DNA from: Zygnema circumcarinatum
Lineage: Eukaryota > Streptophyta > Zygnematophyceae > Zygnematales > Zygnemataceae
NCBI GenBank assembly: GCA_037447605.1
Contig: CM074819.1
Location: 1,505,519 to 1,544,204, forward strand
Reading direction: 5' to 3'
DNA: 38,686 bases
Under the pieces are notes generated by a model that saw only the letters and a list, made by a program, of their open reading frames with translations, was not told where the DNA came from and searched no databases. Below are positions 9,395 to 20,500 of the stretch, one piece after another. The position numbers and the translations under genes were made by a program. The stretch's first letter is position 1. Every line of letters begins with the position of its first letter.

Positions 9395-10169
9395 CGGCAA
9401 CCATTGGGGCAACCATTGGGGCAACCATTGGGGCAACCATTGGGGCAACCATTGGGGCAACCATTGGGGCAACCATTGGGGCAACCATTGGGGCAACCAT
9501 TGGGGCAACCATTGGGGCAACCATTGGGGCACCCATTGGGGCACCCATTGGGGCACCCATTGGGGCACCCATTGGGGCACCCATTGGGGCAACCATTGGG
9601 GCATTGGGGCAACCATTGGGGCAACCATTGGGGCAACCATTGGGGCAACCATTGGGGCAACCATTGGGGCAACCATTGGGGCAACCATTGGGGCAACCAT
9701 TGGGGCAACCATTGGGGGCAACCATTGGGGCAACCATTGGGGCAACCATTGGGGCAACCATTGGGGCAACCATTGGGGCACCCATTGGGGCACCCATTGG
9801 GGCATTGGGGCAACCATTGGGGCAACCATTGGGGCAACCATTGGGGCAACCATTGGGGCAACCATTGGGGCAACCATTGGGGCAACCATTGGGGCAACCA
9901 TTGGGGCAACCATTGGGGCAACCATTGGGGCAACCATTGGGGCAACCATTGGGGCAACCATTGGGGCAACCATTGGGGCAACCATTGGGGCAACCATTGG
10001 GGCAACCATTGGGGCAACCATTGGGGCAACCATTGGGGCAACCATTGGGGCAACCATTGGGGCAACCATTGGGGCAACCATTGGGGCAACCATTGGGGCA
10101 ACCATTGGGGCAACCATTGGGGCAACCATTGGGGCAACCATTGGGGCAACCATTGGGGCAACCATTGGG
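9395..10169. repeat. 12-bp satellite (ggggcaaccatt)n, about 64 units
   Basis: The unit GGGGCAACCATT is repeated almost perfectly. Variants are GGGGCACCCATT in two blocks (five near 9530-9585, two near 9779-9800), two truncated junctions reading ggggcattggggc (about 9600 and 9801), and one extra G near 9714. The block order (CACCC units, then the ggggcatt junction) occurs twice, indicating a segmental duplication inside the array. Unit length divisible by 3 keeps several frames open; the tetrapeptide-repeat frames are not genes. On the - strand each unit carries a CCAATGG core. Confidence 0.95.
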
Positions 10170-11122
10170 TAGCAATGGTTGGACGTCCAATGGTTAGCAA
10201 CCATTGCCATCCAATGGTCGCTGCCAATGGCAATGGTTGTTTCGGTCCCACGCACATGGTTCCGACAATGGGCCAACCATGGTTCGCAACCATTGGCAAT
10301 GGTTGATCCAACCAATGGTTCGCCCTGTGCGCATAGTAATGTGGTTTGTACCGCAAAAACTGGTTTTTGGTCCTAAAAAGGCCTTGACAATTGGGGCCTT
10401 TTTTGGAGGTCAACGGCCTGACTGATCTACCTCACTTCAAACCATGAATATCTTTCGATCATTTATGCTATTGCAAATTTTGAAAGCTGATCTGAGGTTC
10501 TTTGAAAAGCCAGACTTTCATTAGGCCAAAGTTCCTTTAAATCGGAAAAATTCCGAATTCAGTTTTTATTTTATTTTTCCCTCCCTCCTCCCTCCCCTCT
10601 CTCCCTCTCCCACTCCCTCTCCCTCGAAGACGAACAGAAAAAAAGCTGAAAGATGGTTTGTTCTTAGGTTTGTTAGGTCTTAAGCGTTCCTTAAAAGGTA
10701 GATTATTTAAACCAAAAAAAAAAATGCCAATGGAGCAATAAACCATTCGACCTAACATGGAAGTTATATTTAGGTGCTCCAACCTAATGACGAATAGAAA
10801 AGTAAATATCGAACATGTCCCCGACTTCTCGTTCCCACCAACCACCCCAGGGAAGTATGCTGACTACGGAGCTTATTGGAGTGATTTCATCTAGTCCTCT
10901 GCAAGGGAAAATTGACGCAATCTCGCAGCAGCAAAAAACCGACCAAAAAGTTTGCTGTCATCTCCACGCTTTCTCGCCAGAATAGCTTAAAAAAAAATTG
11001 GCAAAACAAAGAAATATGAGGTCATTAAAGTGAAAAGAATCAACAATTTTAAGAATTGATCACGTCCGGACATGAACTCATTTTTTTCCTTCCTCGCCAA
11101 AATCCCCTTTCGTCACGTCACA
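10170..11122. other. Intergenic region between XRCC1 satellite and DEG 3' end
   Basis: Positions 10170-10330 are a degenerate continuation of CCAATGG/CCATTGG words. The tract at 10371-10395 is an imperfect hairpin (AAAAAGGCC, about 10 nt, GGGCCTTTTT). A CCCTCC/CCCTCT pyrimidine tract lies at 10577-10625. The rest is AT-rich with no supported gene; the DEG 3' untranslated region is expected just below 11123. Confidence 0.5.
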
Positions 11123-14100
11123 TCAGGACTTCTTCCTTGGGCTTTTGCGCAGTACTTCTTTCTTCGCCGCCTCCGTCTTTAACCTTTTCCCAACTCCTCC
11201 CTTCGATTCCTTCACTCTCTTTCCCTCCTTCAGGCCATCCCCTTCTCCCTCTCCTCCCTCCTCGGAAATAACAACACTACCCTTCCCTCCCTTCCTCGCC
11301 GCCTCGTCTCCCTGAACACTCTCCCTCTCCCTTTCCATCTCCATCACCCCCTCCCTCTCCCTCATTTTCTCCCTCCCTATCTCCATCTCCTTCTCCCTCT
11401 CTCCCTCCACCTCCCTCTCCATCTGACTCTCACCCTCCCTCTCCCTCTCCACCTCCCTCTCCATCTGACTCTCACCCTCCTCCCTCTCCACCTGACCCCC
11501 CCCCTCCTTTTCCACCCTCATCTCCTTTTCCTTTTCCATCTCCCTCTCATTCTCCCTCTCACTCTCCTTCACTTCGTCCTCACTACCCCTCTCTCTCCTT
11601 CTCTCTGCTGCAGCTGCTACTGCCTTCCTCCTCCGCTCTGCATGGATCCCACCGGGAGGATTCTCCAAAAGGCCTTTTGGATACGCTGCAGGAATAAAAT
11701 TTTGGCTTAAAATTTCTGCTGAGACCGCATTGGCCCTCTCTACTTTGAGGACGATTCTCCGTTTCTCGAATTCTATGTTCAGATACGGATTGGTGTTTTC
11801 CAAAACAAGAGTCGCGAGATGGCGCAGATTCCTCACTGGAACATCGTTGCAGGAGATCACTTCTAAAGAAGCGATGTTCTGATACCTGCAAAGAATCCAA
11901 TCAAAAATAGAAACATCATTCGGTCAGTGGTTTTGTGGGATTAGAAGAAATTCGGTCAATGAAGAGTTCAACACAAGGAAATCCCCCTCCCCAGTCCCCC
12001 CCTCCCGACACCTCTCTCCCCTTTCCCCCTCCCCAATCGGGCAAGCTCAGAAAAAACTGCCTGCCCGTCTCCCTCACTCCTCCCCTTCCCTCTCCCCTTC
12101 CATCCCCTTTCTCCCTCGACGCCTCTCCCCCCTCCCTCCTGCCTCCCCCCCCTCACTCTTTCCCTCCTCCCCCCTATTCTCCGTCNNNNNNNNNNGAGAA
12201 GAATGGGGGGGAGGGTCGGGGGGGGGAGAAGAGAAAGGGGGAGGGTGGAGAGAAGAAAGGGAGGGAGGATGGGGAGAGGGTTGCGGGTGGAGGAGAAAGG
12301 GGGAGAGAGTTGGGGGGGGTGTGTGGTGGGGAGAAGAAATGGGGGGAGGGTTTGGGCGGTGGGGGGGGTGGGGTAAAGGAAGGGGGGGAGGGTTGGATGG
12401 GGGGGGGTAGGGGGATGGCGGGGGTTGTGGGTGAGGTTTGGGGGAGGTTAGAGGGAAGATGAGGGATGGGTTGGAGGAGAATGGGGGTGAGGGTTGGGGT
12501 CTTTAGAGTTAGGGTGAGGATTGGGGTCATTAGGGTTAGGATTAGGGTTTGAGAACATTAGAGTTAGGGACAGGGTTGGGTTGGGGTGAGGGGTAAAGTT
12601 GGAAGTAGGGTTTGGATTAGGGTTGAAGTTAGGATTAGAGTCTTGTTAGAGTTGGGATTGGGGTTAGGGCTAAGGTTAGAGTTAGGTTTATGGTTATGTT
12701 CAAAGTTAAGGTCAGGGTTCGTTACAGTTGAGATTGGGGTTAGGTTTCGGGTAAAGATCGGGATAAGGGTTAGAGTCGGGGTTAGGGTTAGAGTTAGGCT
12801 AAGGTTATGTTTAGGGTTAGGGTTAGGGTTAAGGTTGAGGTTAGGGCTAAGTTCAAGGTTAGGATCAAGGTCAGAGTTAGAATTAGGGATGAGGTTGGAA
12901 TTGGGGCGAGGGTTAGGATTAGCGTTTGGATGCTAAAAATAACTACAGTAACATTGATGGGTTAGGGTTGCGACAAGCGCATTGACTAAAATTAGGGTTG
13001 AGTTAAGGTTAAGGCCAGGGTTCCGATGAGGGTTGCGGTGAAATTAGAGTTTGAGTCAACTCTAGAGAAGTTGAGGTTCAGAGTTCAAATTTACGGTAAG
13101 CCGAGATTTGCAAAAGGTCATGTCGGTGGGTTGTTGGAAAAATGGGTTTCATTAAGTGCTTGAGGTTAAACCCAAGACACTCAAGAAAACCAAAACTCAT
13201 AACAGAAGCTTTTACCACACTAGGAATAAAAAAAAAATGTGAAAAACTCTCACCTTGGCCACATACTTCTTGGGATTCCCGTGTTTCCGCACCATCACCA
13301 ACTGCAGGTTCAAAAAGGCCCAAATTAGGGGGAGGGGGGAGGGGAAGGAGGGGAGAGGGACTCTGAAACTCTCACAACCCCACAAGTTCTATTCTTAATG
13401 CTTTGTAAGAAATTTGAATCCTTACAGTGTGGTGTGCAACCGCATGTGCATTTGTGAGCAGCCTCCGTCCATCAATAGCAAATCCGCTCGCTGTGCTCTT
13501 CTGTTGGTGCTTCATTTGCCACTGCCAAACATAAAGAGGGAAAAAAATAACATTGGATCCTTTTATATTTAATCTAGAGGTATCTGGTAATTTCTTGCCG
13601 CCCATCAAACAGAAGCTAATCTGCGATCTAACTTCAGAATTCAGCTATCCCCCTTCTTGGAGTCCATATAGAAAACTGCTATCTCAAATCAAGCAGATGT
13701 TCTAAGGACCTTAAATCGAAATAAAATCGGAAAACATCCACTGCTGCTTACAGTCAGCGCAAAACTGCAGCATCACGGCTCATTGCAGACTCTCTGGAAC
13801 TTTTTCAAGGAGGAAGAATTAAAAATAAAGGGAAAAATGCAAGAGAAAAAAGAGCCAGAGACAAAAAAGCATCAAGGCGGCAAGTGCACGTCGCAAGAGA
13901 TTTAAACTTCCACGGTATCAGAATTTTAGAATTCGTAATTTCGTAGGGCTTACAGGCATGGCGTAATTTGGACTCGTTGATGTGACAAACACCTTCACCA
14001 CTGCCAGCAGGATATGCTCCATGGAGCCCACCCTGCACACCGATTCTCATTCAGACGGATAACGTAACGCAAAAAAACGGAAACCCTATGGTTGAGCAAC

Positions 14101-14552
14101 GCTGCAGAGTTTTCGGGGAGACAGCGCTTTGAATTGTTGAACAGGACGTGATCATGCAATAACAAGTGATTAATTCTAAAGGCACACATGTCAATCCACT
14201 CCCTCTCCCTCTCCCATTCCCTCGCCCCCCTTCCCTCCCCCCTCTCCACTCTCTCCCCCTCCCTCTCCCTCTCCCATTCCCTCGCCCCCCTTCCCTCCCC
14301 CCTCTCCACTCTCTCCCCCTCCCTCTCCCTCTCTCCTCCCTCCCCCCCTTCCCCCCTCTCCCTGTCCCTTCCACTTTTCCCCCCTTTCCCTCCCCTCCCC
14401 CTCTCCCTCCCCCTCTGCCTTCCCCTCTCCTTCTCCCACTCTCTCGCTCTCACTCACTCTCTCTCCGTCTATCTCTCTCTCACTCCGCACACTCACCCCC
14501 CCATGCTCCTTTCTTCGATGTCCTCCCGGAGCTCAGCCATGGAGCCATTTAG
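11123..14552 (-). CDS. DEG/HtrA-like serine protease (DEG2/DEG9/DEG10 group), interrupted by missing central exons
   Basis: Exons read on the - strand: 14497-14552 (probable), 13954-14032, 13426-13521, 13254-13301 and 11123-11885, with matching phases. The N-terminal part gives AVVKVFVTSTSPNYAMP, then STASGFAIDGRRLLTNAHAV, whose TNAH holds the catalytic His, then VRKHGNPKKYVAK. The last exon gives IASLEVISCNDVPVRNLRHL and the ILSQNFIPAAY segment typical of the plant DEG C-terminal PDZ region. The roughly 300 residues between, including the catalytic Asp and the GNSGG Ser loop, are not in 11886-13253, which holds an N gap (12186-12195) and low-complexity DNA; they are probably lost at the assembly join. 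After NPPGG the protein has an extra tail of about 170 residues of Glu/Arg/Lys repeat ending in a basic KRLKTEAAKKEV/SPRKKS segment. The orthology group is uncertain. Confidence 0.82.
12000..12480. other. N gap flanked by C-rich then G-rich sequence in DEG
   Basis: Sequence to the left of the 10-N block at 12186-12195 is C-rich (CCCCTCCC) and to the right is G-rich (GGGGGAGGG), so strand composition flips exactly at the gap. That is expected if two repeat ends were joined by scaffolding, possibly with an inversion or a collapse. Coding exons of DEG must be missing near here. Confidence 0.6.
12495..13080 (+). repeat. Degenerate telomere-like (TTAGGG/TTGGGG/TTAAGG) tract
   Basis: About 580 bp are composed of GGTTAGGGTT words and variants (ggttaaggttgagg, ggttagggcta). 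The purest run, near 12810-12830, reads ggttagggttagggttaagg. It lies inside the DEG gene between recognised exons, so it is intronic or an assembly intrusion. Units vary too much for a functional telomere. Confidence 0.75.
14166..14496. repeat. Pyrimidine-rich tract with 58-bp direct duplication
   Basis: The + strand is CCCTCTCCCT-type sequence. A block beginning ccctctccctctcccattcc and running through ccactctctccc (about 14201-14258) is repeated immediately at about 14259-14316. It lies in an intron of the - strand DEG gene, where the sense strand is purine-rich. Confidence 0.75.
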
Positions 14553-14599
14553 CTGCAAATAGCCAGCCATGCTGTCACGTGTCATCATTTTCTCCTTCT

Positions 14600-15436
<837 letters not shown>

Positions 15437-15462
15437 CAGAGGCAGCAGGAGCTGACCGCCAT

Positions 15463-15573
15463 GGCGGCCGGCGCGGCCACCACCCGCGGAGCCTCCAGGG
15501 CGAGGCGGGGCTTCCCCGCCTGCTCCGCGCGCTCCGCGGCCTCCCCCGCCAAGCTCGCCTTCCGCTTGCCCAT
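15463..15573 (-). CDS. Possible first exon of DEG (or a short + strand frame); tentative
   Basis: A GC-rich island has a start codon on each strand. On the - strand, ATG 15573 opens [20 protein letters not shown], a basic start followed by a (CT)n stretch such as begins other introns here. That would supply the missing N-terminus of DEG, but the only nearby donors (GTGGTG, GTCAGC) are weak. On the + strand, ATG 15461-15463 in a good context opens a Ala/Arg/Ser-rich, transit-peptide-like frame with no following gene. I favour the - strand only slightly. Confidence 0.3.
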
Positions 15574-15744
15574 TGCCCGGGAGGGCGGGGAGGGAGGGAG
15601 GAGGGAGAGGGGAGGGGGGAGGGAGGCGCAGGGAGCGACAGCGGGAGAGAAGGGAGAGGCTGATGGGGGGGGGAGGGGGGGGGGGGTGGGGAATGGGGAT
15701 GGGATGGGGAGGGAGGAGGGACACGTGGCGAGAGCCTAGGAGCA

Positions 15745-15846
15745 TGATGCCATGCTGTCATCATGCCATGCCATGCTATGCTATGCCGTGCCATGCCATC
15801 ATCATGCCATGCCATCATCATGCCATGCCATGCCATGCCATGCCAG
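15745..15846. repeat. ATGCC/CATGC short-unit repeat
   Basis: About 100 bp of catgccatgc with catcatcatgcc interruptions. It has no coding significance. Confidence 0.85.
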
Positions 15847-16009
15847 GCTGGTATGGGGTGCAAGTCGACCAGGTGACCGTTGCCGTGCTACGCGGCGCCA
15901 ACCGGCTTTACCACGTACTGTACGCTTGGTTTGGGGACTTCGGCCGAACATTGAAGGGACTCATGCAACCGAATCATCAGTCGGCTCGAGCACAGTTGCC
16001 CCTCCTGCC

Positions 16010-16035
16010 ATGACTCCATGCATGCATGGAGTCAT
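16010..16035. repeat. 26-bp perfect palindrome
   Basis: atgactccatgca is followed immediately by its exact reverse complement, with no loop. The centre is CATGCATG, and the arms contain TGACTC/GAGTCA, a bZIP (GCN4/AP-1-like) half-palindrome pair. Confidence 0.9.
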
Positions 16036-16077
16036 TCACTCATTCAAACAGTTGGGTCACACAGGTCCCACATATTG

Positions 16078-16120
16078 CCTTTGTCCATGTATGTACATGT
16101 GAAGGCATCGCCATTGTGAG
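16078..16120 (+). repeat. Dispersed repeat family, copy 2
   Basis: Reads cctttgtccatg, then tacatgtgaaggcatcgcca, then ttgtgagg. Matches the copies at 5353 (+), 21733 (-) and 26152 (-). Confidence 0.6.
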
Positions 16121-16780
16121 GTCAATGCCGGTTCACTCCCTAAAGGCCATACTTCGCATATTCATTGCATTCATGTTTGCATTGTCTCATGCGCCTTGTT
16201 GTCTGGTGCTGAACTGGCAGGGCATGGATCCATGCTCGTTGTGAAAGAGAACGTGTTAGTCACAGGTTGTACTTGACGCCCCCTTTCTTCCACTTGAACT
16301 GATTCAAGTCATGAGCACCATCTCCCATATTGGTTCTAACATGGCCCTTTCCCCTGCACATTCGATGTTGTTGGTGAGACCAAACAAAATTCACAACCAT
16401 CCTCCCCATCACCTGCCCCATGCCCCCTTCTATACCAACCAATTCATTGAACATTGAACATTGAACATTGGCATTGGCATTGTTCATGTCCATGTTCCCC
16501 AAACTCCCCAAATTTCCAAACGAGAGCCGTTTCGTTACCGTCGAGTCCGCGACTTTTCGAGTGCACGGTTCAAACCGCCGCCGTTTACACACTATACCCC
16601 ATTTGACCGACTCCCACGATTCGAACTCAAAATTCCCAAACAACATACCCCATTTTCCCCCTCAAAAAACCGCAAAATCTCGTCTGGACCACACACGTGT
16701 GTGGCGCCCAAGCGGGGGCCCGTCGCCCCCTGCCACATCAGCGCCCTTTTCAGACCTTCCACACGCGCGAGACCATTTCT

Positions 16781-16951
16781 CCAATCAAAGGTTGTCACGT
16801 GTACCAACACGCGCAGCAAAGCTCCCCCATTGGTCTGTTCATATCGACGAGCGCTCAGCGCGGCAGCCCGTGCTACTCCTCAGTTCTGACCAATGGGCGG
16901 GCGTCACGTGGCAGTCCAAATCATTTTTTACCAATGGGCGCAAACCACGTG
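16781..16951 (+). promoter_or_regulatory. Three CCAAT-N10-CACGTG modules (plant ERSE-I pattern) upstream of FATA copy 1
   Basis: CCAAT starts at 16781, 16890 and 16931, and CACGTG starts exactly 15 bp later each time (16796, 16905, 16946). The plant ER-stress response element I is CCAAT-N10-CACG, bound by NF-Y with bZIP28/bZIP60-type factors. The second and third modules are a 41-bp-period partial direct repeat (CCAATGGGCG ... CACGTGGCAG). An inverted ATTGG with CACGTG also occurs at 17009-17026. The modules lie 640-810 bp upstream of the FATA start. The match is seen directly; function is inferred. Confidence 0.6.
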
Positions 16952-17129
16952 GCAGTTCGAGCGAGCGATCTACGGCGGACCGTAGGCCTCCCCGGGAGGA
17001 GGGCCGCGATTGGCCGTCTGCACGTGCGAGGATGCGCGCGGAATGGCGGGCGGCGGGGGGAGGAGCGCTTCTGCCATGTCGGCGCGCGAGCGGTCTTCCT
17101 GATGTAGATAGCTGGCGGCGAGGGAGGAA

Positions 17130-17515
17130 GAGAGGTTGGGAGGGAGGGAGGGAGGGAGGGAGGGAGAGGGAGAGGGAGAGGGAGAGGGAGAGGGAGAGGG
17201 AGAGGGAGATAGAGGGGGGAAGGAGTCGAGTATGAAGGTGAAGGGAGGGCGAGTGAGAGAGAGAGCTTGAACAGGTAGTGGACGAGGTGAGGGAGTCTGT
17301 GCAGAGAGGGTGTAGACGGACGGGGGAGGGAAAGGGGGAGAGAGAGGATAGGGGGAGGGAGAGGGAGGAGAGAGGAGGGAGGTAGGCAACCTACAGATTT
17401 TGAAGGGGGGCGATGGTAAGGAGAGACATAGCTGGAGGAAGTTAGCTGTAAAGAGAGAGAGAGAGGGGGGGAGAGAGAGGGGGGGGGAAGGAGTGTTGAG
17501 AAACGTTATATAGGA
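17130..17515. other. GA-rich proximal promoter / 5' UTR of FATA copy 1 with TATA-like box
   Basis: GGGAGGGA and GGGAGA repeats fill 17130-17215 and 17320-17370, and GAGAG/GGGGG fills 17450-17490. A TATATA at 17507-17512 lies 81 bp before the FATA start codon, a suitable core promoter position if the 5' UTR is short. Confidence 0.45.
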
Positions 17516-17592
17516 AGAAAGAGGGAAAGGAAGAACCCAAGATTCGTCATATCTTACCTTCTATAGGAGGAGGCTTGGCCGACTGCTAAGTT

Positions 17593-20500
17593 ATGGCACT
17601 CCATACATACTCCCTCTCTGCATCACGTCACCTTGAAGTGATGCAGGCGACGCACCGCAGCATCACCCTCAACTTCACAGAAGCCCGAGAATTCTCCGGT
17701 GGGGCTCTCCGTGCAAAGGGAAATTTTCCGAATTCTGAGACACATGTGGGCGCAGTTAAACGGTACGGATTGCTGCCAGTTGTCGCGAGCACGGGGTCTG
17801 GCGGCAACAACGGCGCCGTTAGCAGTAACGGAAGATCTGCAACTGCAAGGAACGCCGCGGTGCAGGAGAGAAGCTACGCGGGATCGTCTAATGGAGCCCT
17901 GTTTGGGGCAATGCTGGAGACGAGGGGGAAGGATGTGAAGGTAGAAAAGGGGGTGGGGGAGGGAGAGGGGGAGGATTTTCTGAGTACTGGGAAGTTAATT
18001 GACGGAGGAATGGTGTACCGTGAGACTTTCATGATTCGATGTTATGAAGTGGGAGTGAATAGAACGGCTTCGATTGAAAGTATCGCGAATCTGCTGCAGG
18101 TAAAGCATGACTCCGTCTGCTCAGATTCCGGGTTGAATTGGGCTTTTGGGGACGGTCAATTTCGGGGTGTTGGGTGGAGAGAATTGGAGTTTGAGTGTGA
18201 TTAAATGTTGGGTTGACAGGATGTTTTTAAGATGGGGAGATTAGATGAATGAAGGTTCTGACGTTAATCTGGGTTTCACTTCTACTAAATTCGGACATTT
18301 TTTTTCATGTGATGACACTTGGTGTGAGTAGGTGTTTGCTTTCTTTCTTTATATGGGAGGTCAAACCCCTCCCTCTTTTCTTAACGTGGGCTCTCATTTT
18401 TCTGAATTATTTCAGGAAATTGGCTGTAATCACGCGCAAAGTGTTGGTTTCTCTAATGATGGTTTCGCCACAACTCCTCTGATGAGAAAGAAGAGGCTGA
18501 TTTGGGTGACCACCCGCATGCATATAGAGATGAGTCGGTACCCTGTATGGTGAGTGCCTTTTTATCATTTTTAAAGTCATACCTTTCAAATTTAAACAGT
18601 GAGAAGAGGATTCGTCCAGCCCACCTAGTGCAGTGAGCAGACTTTTGTTCCTGCTGTCCTTTTTGAACCTTGAAGTTCTGAATTCCATGCTTTATATCTA
18701 GCCTCAATTGCCAAACATAGAACGCTGAACCGCTGCTGGGGTTCGTTCCTTCATTTCAATCTTTAGTGCATAGAATTAGAGAAAGTAGACTATTGCTTGT
18801 TCTTGACTAGTGCATTTTAAATGTCTTATTTATAGTTTTCGTTCCTTCTTTTGCAGGGGGGATCGTGTGGAAATTGAGACGTGGTTTCAGGGCGAGGGAA
18901 GCATCATGTCGCGGAGGGATTGGATCATTAAAATGGCGCACACAAAGGAGGTCATCGGAAGGGCGACCAGGTGCTAAAAGCCTGCTTAAGTCCTTCTTAG
19001 AGCCCACATTGGTCTTTTTTTTGCCTACCTAAAAAATCAAAATGAAAATCTGCACATAGTTTGAACCTTCTTAGCTTAGTCAATGGTGGTGGTGAAACCG
19101 AGTTTTTATGAATCTCTGCTATAGAGGAGTCGAATGGAAATTTGAGGAGGGTGTAAGTTTTCCTTAGACAAGACCGAAGGTTCCCTTCTAAAGATTGAAA
19201 GAGAAGAGAGTTCTCGAAGAAAGGTAGAAGACTCACTTGAAATATAAGGTCTTAAGGCTCCACTAGAAAGATAGTAAGAGAAGTTAAGGCTAGTAGGCTC
19301 CCTTTGAAAGGAAGAGGAGGTTACCTTGAAAGATAAGAGAAAGATAGGAAGAGAAAGCTCCCTTAGAAAGATTAGGGAGAGAACGTCACCTGAAAAACCA
19401 AGAAGAGAAGAGAAAGATAGGACGAGAAAGCTCCCTTACAAATATTAGTGAGAGAAGGCTAGGTAGGTATTTAGAGAAGCTTCCTTAGAAAGATAGGAAG
19501 AGAAGGTTACCCTAGAAAGATAAGAAGATAACAGAAAGATGGAAGAGAATATTGCCATAGAAGGATAAGAAGGGTAGAGAAAGATGGAAGAGAAGGCTCC
19601 TGTAAGAAGAGTAGGATCCACTAGAAAGATAGGAGGAGGCCCCCTTAGAAAGATAGGAAGGGGAGGTTACCGTAGAAGAGAAGAGAAACATAGGAGGATA
19701 AGACTCCCTTAGAAAGGTATGGAGAGAAGCTTACCATAGAAAGATAAGAAGAAGAAGAGAAGGGAAAGATAGGAAGAGAAGGCTACCTTACGGTAAGACG
19801 AGAAGGATCCATTAGATAGGAAGAGAAGGTTCCCTTAGGATATAGCATGAGAAGGTTTCCTTCAGACAGCTAGAAAGAGAAGCGGGTAGAGGGCTGGAGT
19901 GTGGATAGACAATTACCCCCCATGCATTTGGGCAGATGGGGTTGCACCTTCTTTTCTTGATCTCGTTCTTTTGTTTGTCGTTACGCCCACTTTCCATATT
20001 CCTTTACCTAGTTCTTTCTTTCTTTTTTGCCTGTTTGGTTTTTTTTTTTTTTCGTTTTTTACTGTCTAATCTGATTGGTTTTCTGCCATTTTCTGTCTCG
20101 TTCCTTTCCTGCAGCTCGTGGGTGAACATGAACCAGGACACGCGGAGGCTCTCAAAAGTTCCTGAAGATGTGAGAGCAGAGTTCATGCAGCACTGCCCAT
20201 CTCCACCAAGGTAGTCAACTGGGCACTAGTCAAACCTGGTCAACGCTAAGAAAGTTTTTTCTGATCTTAAAGATGTTGAACTATTTCAGCATTCCTTGTG
20301 AGTTAGATCACCAATGAAGGACAATGCTGTGAGTGCAGGTTTGCTATACCAGATGATCCTGCTGTGAAGATTCCAAAACTGGACGATCCAGCGGAGTCGG
20401 TTGTCTCTCATTTAAGGGTATGTGGTTAACTATGGTCTTCTGGTTATCTTTTAATCATTGTGCGTTCGGCGTTCTTTATCTCTTCATTCCCTTTCTTGAC

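Larger units (their letters stand above)
15850..16780. other. Intergenic region upstream of FATA copy 1
   Basis: It contains a 26-bp perfect palindrome (16010-16035), a dispersed-repeat copy (16078-16120), and a short gaacatt/ggcatt repeat (16446-16490). Frames of up to 128 aa are open on the - strand at 16260-16646, but they match nothing and overlap open frames on the other strand. No gene is called. Confidence 0.5.

Noticed and set aside
9161-10413. 300-380 codon frames of GQPL, NHWG, TIGA, PNGC and PQWL repeats
   Set aside because: 12-bp satellite with a period divisible by three opens several frames at once on both strands. No start context or family match.
12495-13080. True chromosome end or telomere
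   Set aside because: TTAGGG words are degenerate, flanked by gene sequence on both sides, and the plant-type repeat elsewhere in the window is CCCTAAA.
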